Source: a bacterium TMED88
Lineage (GTDB): Bacteria; Myxococcota_A; UBA9160; UBA4427
NCBI GenBank assembly: GCA_002171515.1
Contig: NHEP01000076.1
Coordinates: 1-50,964, forward strand
Direction of reading: 5' to 3'
DNA length: 50,964 bases
Part shown: positions 17,622-24,884 of the stretch, piece by piece
How positions within the stretch are numbered: position 1 is the stretch's first letter
Layout of the letters: each line of letters begins with the position of its first letter
Position numbers and translations under genes: made by a program
Notes under the pieces: generated by a model
Database searches by the model: none
Seen by the model: the letters and a program-made list of their open reading frames with translations, nothing else
Told to the model about the DNA's origin: nothing

Positions 17622-17978
17622 ATGATTCAATCAATCCGTACCCACCTTGCCGTGACGTTCGTTTCAGGAGCCCTCCTCCTGACGTCCGCAGCAGTCGCCA
17701 GCGAATCGACCATTGGCCAGGGCATCATCATGCAACGAGACGTCAAGGCCAAGACACTTCAAATTGATGGGCGAACCTTCAAAGTCTCCTCTTCGACGAT
17801 TTTTACCGACGTGGACGGGTCGCCTCTCGAGTACGAGAACTTTTTCATTTTCAATGTCTACGACGGAGTCTATCGGCTGAGCGACGCAACCCGTGCTCAA
17901 TACCAAGCCAGTCGGCCGAACCCCAAAGGCCCATGGGAACTCAACTCAGTCAACCTGATCGAGACAATTCCCGATTAA
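17622..17978 (+). CDS. Small exported protein downstream of PilY1 (PilY2-like position)
   Basis: ATG 17622 has AAGGAGAG just upstream and yields 118 residues. A signal peptide (LAVTFVSGALLLTSAAVAS) precedes a compact beta-rich domain: GQGIIMQRDVKAKTLQIDG, then TFKVSSSTIFTDVDG. The 'QRDVKAKTLQIDGRTFKVS' strand pattern resembles small OB-like or DUF5666-like periplasmic domains. In Pseudomonas a protein of similar size, PilY2, is encoded right after PilY1; I call this one PilY2-like by position and size only. It ends 12 nt before the convergent yjbQ, so it closes the pilus operon. Confidence 0.75.
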   Translation: MIQSIRTHLAVTFVSGALLLTSAAVASESTIGQGIIMQRDVKAKTLQIDGRTFKVSSSTIFTDVDGSPLEYENFFIFNVYDGVYRLSDATRAQYQASRPNPKGPWELNSVNLIETIPD

Positions 17979-17990
17979 TCGCACCGAGCA

Positions 17991-18407
17991 TCACGACTCC
18001 GCAAGATGCAGAACAATCGAGCGCTGGCGCGGCGTCCGACGATGCTCCCACAGGAAGATGCCCTGCCAAGTCCCCAGCGCCAGCCGACCATTCAAAATGG
18101 GGATCGAGAGAGAAGTCGCCGTGAGAGCCGACCTCACATGCGCCGGCATATCGTCGGACCCTTCGGCGGTATGGGTAAAGAGCGGGTCTCCATCCTTGAC
18201 CAACCGCGCGATCCAGTTTTCGAGGTCGCGGACCGCAGCGGGGTCTGCATTTTCCTGGATGATCAAACTCGCCGACGTATGCTGCACAAAGAGCGTGCAG
18301 AGTCCGGTCTCCAAGCGCGCCAAGTCAACCCAGGCCAGAAGCTCGTCCGTCACCTCATAGAAGCCCCGTCCGGCTGTGGGGATCTTCAGACGGCCCACCG
18401 ATCCCAT
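17991..18407 (-). CDS. yjbQ: YjbQ/UPF0047 family protein
   Basis: The 138-residue protein contains the three conserved blocks of the UPF0047 family: TLFVQHTSASLIIQENADP, then HTAEGSDDMPAHVRSAL, then LGTWQGIFLWEHR. The His, Glu and Asp residues in these blocks form a surface pocket in solved members. E. coli YjbQ has a weak thiamin-phosphate-synthase-like activity, but the physiological role is not established. The protein is cytoplasmic with no signal peptide. It lies 7 nt downstream of a small gene on the same strand, so the two are probably co-transcribed. Confidence 0.9.
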   Translation of the reverse strand: MGSVGRLKIPTAGRGFYEVTDELLAWVDLARLETGLCTLFVQHTSASLIIQENADPAAVRDLENWIARLVKDGDPLFTHTAEGSDDMPAHVRSALTATSLSIPILNGRLALGTWQGIFLWEHRRTPRQRSIVLHLAES

Positions 18408-18414
18408 CCGAACG

Positions 18415-18693
18415 TCAGGCCCGTCGCTGGCCTACACCGTCCGCGTGCGATGGAGCCCCGGCAACGGACTGCGCCGGCGCCATCCGAATCGGCTCGAGGT
18501 GCTGAATGAGAAAAGGCCGAGCAACCCCATTCTCTCCATCCACGGCCACCATATAGCCGAGGGGGAGAGAAGCCTGATCCCCAGACGCCGTGGGCGCTTC
18601 CACGATGGTCCCCCGGCATCCCGAATATTCTCCGTTCGGCTGACACACCCGAACGCGATCGCCGTCCCGAAAACCCTTTGCTGTCGAATTCAA
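18415..18693 (-). CDS. Small SH3/KOW-like protein upstream of yjbQ
   Basis: I chose TTG 18693 because GGAG lies seven bases upstream; the frame further upstream translates into unlikely Arg/Trp-rich sequence. The resulting 92-residue product contains a coherent block, FRDGDRVRVCQPN, then CRGTIVEAPTA, then LPLGYMVAVDGENGVARPFL, then QHLEPI. This reads as a small beta-barrel of SH3 or KOW type: 'GDRVRV...G..GTIVE....Y.V.VDG......L..LEPI'. The last 25 residues are low-complexity. I do not recognise a named family. Such barrels often bind RNA or protein partners. It ends 7 nt before the yjbQ start. Confidence 0.6.
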   Translation of the reverse strand: MNSTAKGFRDGDRVRVCQPNGEYSGCRGTIVEAPTASGDQASLPLGYMVAVDGENGVARPFLIQHLEPIRMAPAQSVAGAPSHADGVGQRRA

Positions 18694-18849
18694 ATGCGTT
18701 CTCCGGCCTCTTACAGTGCGAGACCCTCTCCGAACCGTACAAAAAATGGAAAACCGAAACCAACCGACCCATGAAGCCGACCGGCCACAGCCCAAAGCGG
18801 TCCGCGGGTCGGGCCCGACAGAATGCCTTTCGAAATTCGCTCGACTCTC

Positions 18850-19632
18850 TCAGTGAACTCGAGAGGTTGAACGCCGGCGTCCCGCCCTGAGGACCATCAG
18901 CCCCACGCCGAGGAGCAGCGCAGTGGAGGGCTCTGGAACGACTTCAAATCGACTCGTGAAGGCCACCGAGGCTCCCGGCGTCACAGAGAAAGAGAGGCGC
19001 GACCCAATGGAGGTCGAGACACCTCCAGGAACGGGCTTCGTCAGTCCGGGGAGGCCAAAGGATTGAGCCCCCGTGGTATCGCTTCCAAACGAAGCAAGCG
19101 AGACACTGCTATCAAAATCCAACAGAGTCTCGAAGACGCTGCCATCGACCAGAGCGGAGTACATCGAGGGCGGCGTTCCGCTCGCGGGCGTAATATGGCC
19201 CAAGGTACCCCCTGCGCTCCCCGTGGTCACAACGCCAATCACTGTGGCTCCGCCGGTGGCCACAGGGAGACTGGGCACGACAGAGACCGAGTAGGTCAGG
19301 ACCAACTCTTGAACGCTCCCCGTGTTGTTCGTAAAAGAATAGACTCCGTCCACAAACGGATCGGCATTCGTCGTGAAGTTCCACGTCATGTCGATCTCTT
19401 CTCCGCCATCCATCGCGAAAGAGCGACTGCCGATAAACTCCCAGGTGTTATTGGTGAGCTGCGTTCCGACCATATCCTGATCGGACCACACACTTCGGGT
19501 TTGCCCGGCCGGCCCGTATTCCAACGTCATGCTGGTGGAGGCTGCCGCTTGGCTGGTCCACAGCATCAGAGGGAGGAGCGCTAAGCACCCCAAGGTTGCG
19601 AAAGAAGAAAGCCAAGTCCGAGTTCGATACAT
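18850..19632 (-). CDS. PEP-CTERM sorted extracellular protein
   Basis: ATG 19632 is preferred over 19662: GGGGA lies seven bases upstream and it gives a clean signal peptide (WLSSFATLGCLALLPLMLW...QAAA). The 260-residue product is Ser/Thr/Gly-rich and beta-rich, with few charged residues. It ends in VVPEPSTALLLGVGLMVL followed by RAGRRR: a VPEP motif, a membrane helix and a basic tail. That is the PEP-CTERM signal recognised by exosortase (EpsH/XrtA), which cleaves and routes proteins to the envelope or exopolysaccharide. No exosortase or polysaccharide genes are in the window, so they must lie elsewhere. The body domain is not one I recognise. The leader of about 200 nt upstream contains a hairpin and an AT-rich dyad. 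Confidence 0.9.
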   Translation of the reverse strand: MYRTRTWLSSFATLGCLALLPLMLWTSQAAASTSMTLEYGPAGQTRSVWSDQDMVGTQLTNNTWEFIGSRSFAMDGGEEIDMTWNFTTNADPFVDGVYSFTNNTGSVQELVLTYSVSVVPSLPVATGGATVIGVVTTGSAGGTLGHITPASGTPPSMYSALVDGSVFETLLDFDSSVSLASFGSDTTGAQSFGLPGLTKPVPGGVSTSIGSRLSFSVTPGASVAFTSRFEVVPEPSTALLLGVGLMVLRAGRRRSTSRVH

Positions 19633-19768
19633 GGTGTCGTCCCCGGCGCGGAACGCCTTCATTCGGCCCGGTCAATCACCGAACTAAACGAACAGCGCAT
19701 CACGCCTCACGTAAAAGCAGAATCAGTCTTATCATGATGATTTGCAGCGCTCCTGTAAAGCCCTAAAA

Positions 19769-19786
19769 CGGGGCTTCTCCGCCCCG
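19769..19786 (-). promoter_or_regulatory. GC hairpin with short T-run in the leader of the PEP-CTERM gene
   Basis: Read on the minus strand, CGGGGC, a GGAGAA loop and GCCCCG form a 6-bp hairpin followed by TTTT. It lies about 140 nt before the PEP-CTERM start. It could act as a leader attenuator or as a weak terminator for read-through from upstream. The T-run is too short to be sure. Confidence 0.3.
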
Positions 19787-19823
19787 CGGAAACCCCCAAC
19801 CGCAGCCCAATAGACCAAAATAG

Positions 19824-19856
19824 GTAAATAATGTCCTGATTTCGGAATAATTTTAC
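19824..19856. promoter_or_regulatory. AT-rich dyad in the divergent promoter region
   Basis: GTAAATAAT at 19824-19832 is mirrored by AATTTTAC at 19849-19856, an imperfect GTAAA...TTTAC inverted repeat in the most AT-rich stretch of the neighbourhood. It lies between the PEP-CTERM gene (minus) and the dioxygenase gene (plus), where promoters of both must be. It may be an operator; no regulator can be named. Confidence 0.3.
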
Positions 19857-19968
19857 TCTACCTGATCGGTCGATGGCGCCGTTTCCGGGTTCAAAACCAC
19901 CCGCCCAGCCGCCCATCTCGTCGACCCGCAAAGCGGTACAGTGTCGAAGTTCGATTCCGGGAGGCCTC

Positions 19969-20769
19969 ATGTCCACGATTCCCAGCCTGAAAGCGGGCTC
20001 CGATCCGGCCCAAATGGCTAAGGCCCTCGACCAAGCCGGTTGCCTCGTCGTCACAAATGTCTGTGAGCGCGAGGTCCGCGACGGGGTGGAGCAAGAAATG
20101 CGAAGCCATCTGGATTCGCTCCCCGACGAGTGGATTGAGACCGACGATCCCGATGCCTTTTACCCGGGGAAAACCCGAAGAGCCATCGCGATCGTCGAGC
20201 GCGCCCAGGCGGCGTGGCCCCTGATCACTCACCCGATCTCGACAGCCCTTTGCATGCATCACCTCGGCCCACACTGCGAGCAATATCAACTCCATGTGAC
20301 GGGGGCACTCGAAGTGGCCCCTGGCGCACGAGAACAAGTGCTCCATCGGGAAGAGGATACGTTTCCCTTCTTCCCTCTCCCCCGGCCCAATCTGATCCTC
20401 GCGAGCATGTGGGCCGTTACTCAATTCACGGCCCAGAACGGTGGAACTCGGCTCGTACCCGGGAGCCACCGCTGGGACGCGAAGCGCAAAGCGACTCCGG
20501 ATGAAGTCGTGGCCGCCGAGATGCCCGCTGGGTCGGTGCTGTATTGGCTCGGCGGGACGCTCCATGGGGCCGGCGCCAATACCTCTGCTGAACGCCGATT
20601 TGGACTGATTCTGACCTACTCCGTGGGCTGGGTCCGCCAAGAAGAAAATCAGTCTCTCTCGGTCACACCGCAGACCGTCGCCAAGTTGCCCTCTGAAATC
20701 AAAGCGCTCGTCGGTCGCGAACCCGAAGGCGGACTCGGTCTCTTTGACCCAAGGGTCATTCCAACCTGA
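19969..20769 (+). CDS. Phytanoyl-CoA dioxygenase (PhyH) family protein
   Basis: ATG 19969 follows GGGAGG and yields 266 residues. The protein has the PhyH double-stranded beta-helix pattern: LDQAGCLVVTNVCE near the start, EQVLHREEDTFPF, then NGGTRLVPGSHRW, AEMPAGSVLYWLGGTLHGAG, and RFGLILTYSVGWVRQEENQ. In this family the Fe(II) ligands are His-x-Asp...His; here the likely set is His in LHREED and His in TLHGAG, with Glu in place of the usual Asp in the first motif. The Arg in ERRFGLILTY would bind 2-oxoglutarate. It probably hydroxylates a small hydrophobic substrate; the substrate is unknown. It converges with the helicase gene 52 nt downstream. Confidence 0.85.
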   Translation: MSTIPSLKAGSDPAQMAKALDQAGCLVVTNVCEREVRDGVEQEMRSHLDSLPDEWIETDDPDAFYPGKTRRAIAIVERAQAAWPLITHPISTALCMHHLGPHCEQYQLHVTGALEVAPGAREQVLHREEDTFPFFPLPRPNLILASMWAVTQFTAQNGGTRLVPGSHRWDAKRKATPDEVVAAEMPAGSVLYWLGGTLHGAGANTSAERRFGLILTYSVGWVRQEENQSLSVTPQTVAKLPSEIKALVGREPEGGLGLFDPRVIPT

Positions 20770-20821
20770 AACCCCATCGTCCTCTTAGCCCCCACCCCAA
20801 TCGCAGGCTCGGAAAGGCGGG

Positions 20822-22903
20822 TCACCGAACCCAGTAGTCAGCAACCAAGTCCGAGGGTGTCGCCACACTGGTCAGCCAGAGCTGATGGATCGCGCGAGTA
20901 GCGCCCACGTGAAGAAGCCGCCGAGCAGCCGGGGTATCAGGAAAATGAGCCGCATCGACATCCACGAGAATAACGTAGTCAAACTCCAAACCCTTGACCT
21001 GGTTGATCTCGGTCACTTCCACGCCCGATGAAAAACTAAAATCTTGATCGACAACTCGCCGAATTCGCGGTAATTCGCAGCGCTCCAGACCCCCGAAATA
21101 AGTTTCACTGATCGAGGGCGCTGGGGTCAAGACCGCAACGGAGGCCTCGGGCTCCTGCCGCGCCAGATCCCGAAGCGCATCGGCCAAGAAGGCCACACAG
21201 GCACCGCGATCCGTAAAGCGGAAGAGTTCCACCGGCGGACCTTCCCGGGGCGTTTCCGGCGACTCTTCGTCTTCAACCAGTGAGCCGAGTACGGCCCGAG
21301 AGAAGTCGACAATGGGCCGCGTCGATCGATAGCTGATCCGGAGCGTATCAACCTCGGCACCCGCGATCCCCAGATGATGAAAAAACTCGCTCCAAGAGGT
21401 GAAGCCCGTGTTCTGAACCACGTGCTGCTGGGTGTCGCCCGCCAAGGTGATACTGGCCTCCCGCCCCATGCATCCCAACAGCACCTGAATCTCAGTCGGT
21501 GAAAAATCTTGGACCTCATCGACGACCAAGTGACGTAAACGAATGGGTCGCTTGCCGCCCGCTCGCAGATCCCCCACGCGCAACTGCCAAGCCCGGAGCA
21601 AAAGTGCGTCGTCCTCAGGATCCAATTCCGCCGGCGCTTCTTCATCGCCACCCAGCCATGCAAAAAGGACCTCGAGTTCCCGACGATGCCAGTCCGCAAA
21701 TCGCTTTAATTCGTCACGGGTGAAAGCACCGGGGGCGATCTCAGCAGTCATCTCTTCAAGAAGCTCCGCATCGCGCACCACCGCCGCCCAATCTTCGAAA
21801 GCGACCCGCCCTTTCCGGTCCCCGGGAACCTCTTTCGCACGTCGTTCAAGCGCTGCCTGACAGACCGGATGAAGCTTCACTCGCTGAATCAGAGCGGGTG
21901 TATCCTCTCGTTGTCGCGCCGGGAGGCTTGGAAAATGGCGCCCTCTCTGCTGCAAAGCCCATTCTCGATAGGTGACGATCTGGACCCGATCAAGTCCAAG
22001 GGAAGGGAGCACGTGTCCGACAAAGCGCTGAAGGGCTCGTGAGAAAACCACAACCGCGGTCTCTGGTCCATCAATCGCGGGGTCCGAGTAAGCGAGGTAC
22101 GCGACGCGGTGGAGCGCGACGGTGGTTTTCCCTGAACCCGCTACACCTCGAATCACCAGAAAGCCGGGACCGGAATGGGTGATCAACTCGAATTGACTGG
22201 GATCGATCAGCGCGGTGATTTCCGGGAGTCGCTTATCAGCCCGAAGGCCCTGCCCCCCATCCGCCGAGCCCATTCGACGCTCGTCTCCGTCACCCAGATC
22301 AAAAGCCCGAAGTGCCCGCCCTTCCCCCCCGGAAAGGCGCGGCGCACTGGCAGCGAGCTGGCGCCAGCCACCCTCGAGTTCAAGGGCAAAATCGCCTTCA
22401 GGCGCTTGAACCCGCTCGAGCAAGCCCGCCCGGATCCGGACCATTCTGCGAGCCAAGACTTCGCCCACCCTCTCCCGGCCCGCGATTTCCTCATCGTACT
22501 CTTCGCCCTGCCGGTACCCGTAGAAAATCTTGGAAATGGGGGCGTCTCGCCAATCCACGATCCTGAGTCCGCCGCGAACGCAGGTGGCTCGACCGAGGCA
22601 GAGATCCCGCTCCTTGCCGTCTTCCCCCAGCCGAAGGTGAGCAAAGTACGGGCACGACGGGTCGACCCGGGCCGCATTCTGACCACTGCGGAGTTGATTC
22701 AGAACCGCTGATTGATTGTGATACTGCTCACTCAGAGCCGAAATATCTTTGGCTTCGTCGCCGGACAAGATGACCGTTCGTAGTCGCTCCAGCTCACGAA
22801 CGATGGGCTCTTCCGAGGCGCTCCGGCTTTCAGGCAGTTCGCTCAAGAGCGCCACCACCTGCTCAAGCAGGTCTAATTCTTCGGAAACGACACGGTGGGC
22901 CAC
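20822..22903 (-). CDS. HelD-like superfamily 1 helicase / RNA polymerase-associated ATPase
   Basis: GTG 22903 has AAGGAG five bases upstream; 693 residues. The N-terminal part has the HelD pattern of a helical arm and a LRIVDWRDAPISKIFYGYR block (112-131) before the ATPase. Walker A is GVAGSGKTT (253-261), followed by VALHRVAYL; the Walker B-type DEVQD is at 462-466. Later helicase motifs include LAGDTQQHV, ISYRSTRPIVDFS, VTEINQVKGLEFDYVILVDVDA and LHVGATRAIHQLWL. HelD proteins of Gram-positive bacteria free stalled RNA polymerase; related proteins in other phyla are annotated as UvrD-like helicases, so the role here is inferred. It lies 161 nt downstream of the channel/rod operon on the same strand, a gap large enough for an independent promoter. 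Confidence 0.85.
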   Translation of the reverse strand: MAHRVVSEELDLLEQVVALLSELPESRSASEEPIVRELERLRTVILSGDEAKDISALSEQYHNQSAVLNQLRSGQNAARVDPSCPYFAHLRLGEDGKERDLCLGRATCVRGGLRIVDWRDAPISKIFYGYRQGEEYDEEIAGRERVGEVLARRMVRIRAGLLERVQAPEGDFALELEGGWRQLAASAPRLSGGEGRALRAFDLGDGDERRMGSADGGQGLRADKRLPEITALIDPSQFELITHSGPGFLVIRGVAGSGKTTVALHRVAYLAYSDPAIDGPETAVVVFSRALQRFVGHVLPSLGLDRVQIVTYREWALQQRGRHFPSLPARQREDTPALIQRVKLHPVCQAALERRAKEVPGDRKGRVAFEDWAAVVRDAELLEEMTAEIAPGAFTRDELKRFADWHRRELEVLFAWLGGDEEAPAELDPEDDALLLRAWQLRVGDLRAGGKRPIRLRHLVVDEVQDFSPTEIQVLLGCMGREASITLAGDTQQHVVQNTGFTSWSEFFHHLGIAGAEVDTLRISYRSTRPIVDFSRAVLGSLVEDEESPETPREGPPVELFRFTDRGACVAFLADALRDLARQEPEASVAVLTPAPSISETYFGGLERCELPRIRRVVDQDFSFSSGVEVTEINQVKGLEFDYVILVDVDAAHFPDTPAARRLLHVGATRAIHQLWLTSVATPSDLVADYWVR

Positions 22904-23064
22904 GGTGACTCCTTGACGGCGCCGAGAATCAATCTGGGCAGCTCCTCTTTATAAGCGAGAAACCCCAGCTTTGACATCCCTTTTTGGGAACTCTCCGCAA
23001 AGATCTGCCAGAGGCTTTCCTCTCCCGTGCCCGAAAACACACCCATCTTTTTCAAAACTCTGTT

Positions 23065-24078
23065 TCAGTCGAGCAGAATTCTCCGTTTGGACCGCCCGAC
23101 CAAATTGATCCCCACCTCCTCCGACTCATCGATGGCCAGCCAACTCACATCCCAGCCCAACTGTTCCGCTAAATAACGCGCCTCTAGGTAGGCCTCAAAA
23201 CTGTCGCTCCACGCGTAAAAACGGAGAAATCGACCGTCCCGGCCCAAGTCCGACAAGCCCTCGATAAAAGCCGAGTTAGGCTTCGAGAGCTCCAGAGCCG
23301 TTTCGCCGTAGCCCACATCCTCCCACTTGATGTCGGCAAAAAAAGCTCGGTCATCTTCGCGGAAAGCCCAGGAATAATTACCACTTCCCATCGTTTTCTT
23401 ACTAAACCAGTTGAGCAACCACGGGCGATCCTCGTAGGTGAATCCCCCGCCGGTTCCCAGCGCATTCTCGATGCCCAAACGCAGCATCGCCCGCATCCCG
23501 GAAAGGTCGAGCAAGGCACAGCGTCCGTAACGACACAGGACCGCCGACTCCTTGGCCCCCACCGGAGGGGTCCTGGGATTGGGCAGACGAGCCACTTTGG
23601 GTCGTGTTTCTTCCGGCACCGAGCCCATCAGGGCCTCGAGTCCCTGCACACGCTTTTGACGATTGGAAACCTCCGATGACAAACGGTCCCGCTCTCCCTG
23701 ATGCCGTAGGGTCTGCTGGGCGATCCGCTCTGGAACCACGTTCTCAATATCGAGGCGACCCGCCAGTTCTTCCAGTCGCTCCACATGAGGAAACAACTCT
23801 TCAACAAGAACACCCGAACGGGCCGCAGTCGTCGGATAGGCCTGCAGCTGCCCCCGGGCGGCCACAATCGCCGCCTCGATCTCCTCTGCCTCCTGAGCGC
23901 CTTGGGCCAGGGTCTCTGCGCTCACTGGTTCCGACGCGCGCCTCTCGCCAGTGATCCGCTCCACCGCGTCGCTTATGGAGAGCTGCGTCACGGCCACAAG
24001 GACCACCAAGATCCCCACGACATTCGACATTGTATCCAGCAACGAATCGAGGTTTTGGTCGGGCGAACGTGCAGCCAT
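23065..24078 (-). CDS. Single-pass ExbD/MotB-like rod protein B (retains membrane Asp)
   Basis: The 337-residue protein starts at an ATG that overlaps the previous stop by one base (TGATG). Residues 10-33 form one membrane span, LDSLLDTMSNVVGILVVLVA, with Asp15 placed as in ExbD (compare PMLDVVFIML of the ExbD in this window). Residues about 50-160 are helical and coiled-coil-like (QEAEEIEAAIVAARGQ, LSSEVSNRQKRVQGLEAL). A C-terminal domain from about 175 to the end has no named family I can give; it includes CRYGRCALLDL, DDRAFFADIKWEDVGYGE and RYLAEQLGWDVSWLAIDE. It should be an inner-membrane protein with a periplasmic part, driven by the MotA/TolQ-type channel encoded two genes upstream. 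It lacks an OmpA-type wall-binding domain, unlike MotB or ZorB. Confidence 0.75.
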   Translation of the reverse strand: MAARSPDQNLDSLLDTMSNVVGILVVLVAVTQLSISDAVERITGERRASEPVSAETLAQGAQEAEEIEAAIVAARGQLQAYPTTAARSGVLVEELFPHVERLEELAGRLDIENVVPERIAQQTLRHQGERDRLSSEVSNRQKRVQGLEALMGSVPEETRPKVARLPNPRTPPVGAKESAVLCRYGRCALLDLSGMRAMLRLGIENALGTGGGFTYEDRPWLLNWFSKKTMGSGNYSWAFREDDRAFFADIKWEDVGYGETALELSKPNSAFIEGLSDLGRDGRFLRFYAWSDSFEAYLEARYLAEQLGWDVSWLAIDESEEVGINLVGRSKRRILLD

Positions 24079-24881
24079 CAGAAAGGAGACGCTTTCGACA
24101 TTCGACTCAAATCGAGGGGACCACTTCCGGGCAGCGGCAGTTCAGCCAAACGAACGTTGTACCGCGTCGCGAGGGCCCGGGCTTTCTGGCACGTCTCGAC
24201 GCCCACGGGTCGAATCAAAAAGATAACCAGAGACCCCGGAATCGCACGGATATATCGGAAGACCCGCGGCAACATATTACCCTGCTGAATATCCTCCGCA
24301 GGAATCCTTCGACTTTGTCCATCCGCAGCGTCGTAATACTCGACGTAGTCCGCCCCACACTCGACCAAAAACGGTTGCCATTCTCGACCCACCCCGCTGG
24401 GTTCGATGATGATCGGAGCCGCTTCTCGGGTCTTCTTCTTCTTTTCGTATGCCTTTTCGCCCCGCTCGATCTGACTCGCCAAACCCGCACGGAGCGTCCG
24501 AAGCCGCTTGACCTCGGTCTCGAGCTGAACGGCCGCCTCCACTTGATTGATCAAGCCCGTGAGTTCTTCGAATGAAACCTCAGGGGCCAAGCCCAGCGCC
24601 GTCAACCGAAGCCCCAGTGCTTCGTTTTCTTCGGCTTTTTCTCTCTTGTCTCGGAGCTGCGCCTCCAACTCCTCAAGCTGCGCCTCTCCAGCAAGGATGA
24701 TTTCGCGTAAACGATCCATCTCTTCAACCATCGCAACCCACTCAAGGGACGGCCCACCCAGCCGACCGATCGCAATGGCGGCAAGCAATAGTGTGAGGGT
24801 GCCAATCACACAGGCCAACACACTGAGGAAAGGAAAGAGTGAAACGACCAAGTGCGTCTTCGCCCGGCGGCGCCGCGCCAT
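24078..24881 (-). CDS. Single-pass ExbD/MotB-like rod protein A (membrane Asp replaced by Ser)
   Basis: The 267-residue protein begins with a basic stretch MARRRRAK and one membrane span, VVSLFPFLSVLACVIGTLTL. Lined up with ExbD (LTPMLDVVF), Ser20 occupies the position of the proton-carrying Asp. Residues 50-155 form a charged coiled coil (EEMDRLREIILAGEAQLEEL, LRDKREKAEENEALGLR). The C-terminal domain contains PFLVECGADYVEYYDA and RAIPGSLVIFLIRPVGVET. It starts 3 nt after the channel gene stop and overlaps rod B by one base, so the three are made together. I know similar paired proteins from cultured and uncultured bacteria only as unnamed products next to MotA/TolQ channels. Confidence 0.75.
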   Translation of the reverse strand: MARRRRAKTHLVVSLFPFLSVLACVIGTLTLLLAAIAIGRLGGPSLEWVAMVEEMDRLREIILAGEAQLEELEAQLRDKREKAEENEALGLRLTALGLAPEVSFEELTGLINQVEAAVQLETEVKRLRTLRAGLASQIERGEKAYEKKKKTREAAPIIIEPSGVGREWQPFLVECGADYVEYYDAADGQSRRIPAEDIQQGNMLPRVFRYIRAIPGSLVIFLIRPVGVETCQKARALATRYNVRLAELPLPGSGPLDLSRMSKASPF

Positions 24882-24884
24882 GCG

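Noticed and set aside
18694..18795. Upstream extension of the small gene before yjbQ
   Set aside because: The added residues are Arg/Trp-rich with no ribosome site; TTG 18693 has GGAG at proper spacing.
22873..23055. 60-residue frame between the rod B and helicase genes
   Set aside because: It overlaps the helicase start, has no ribosome site and shows no protein-like pattern.
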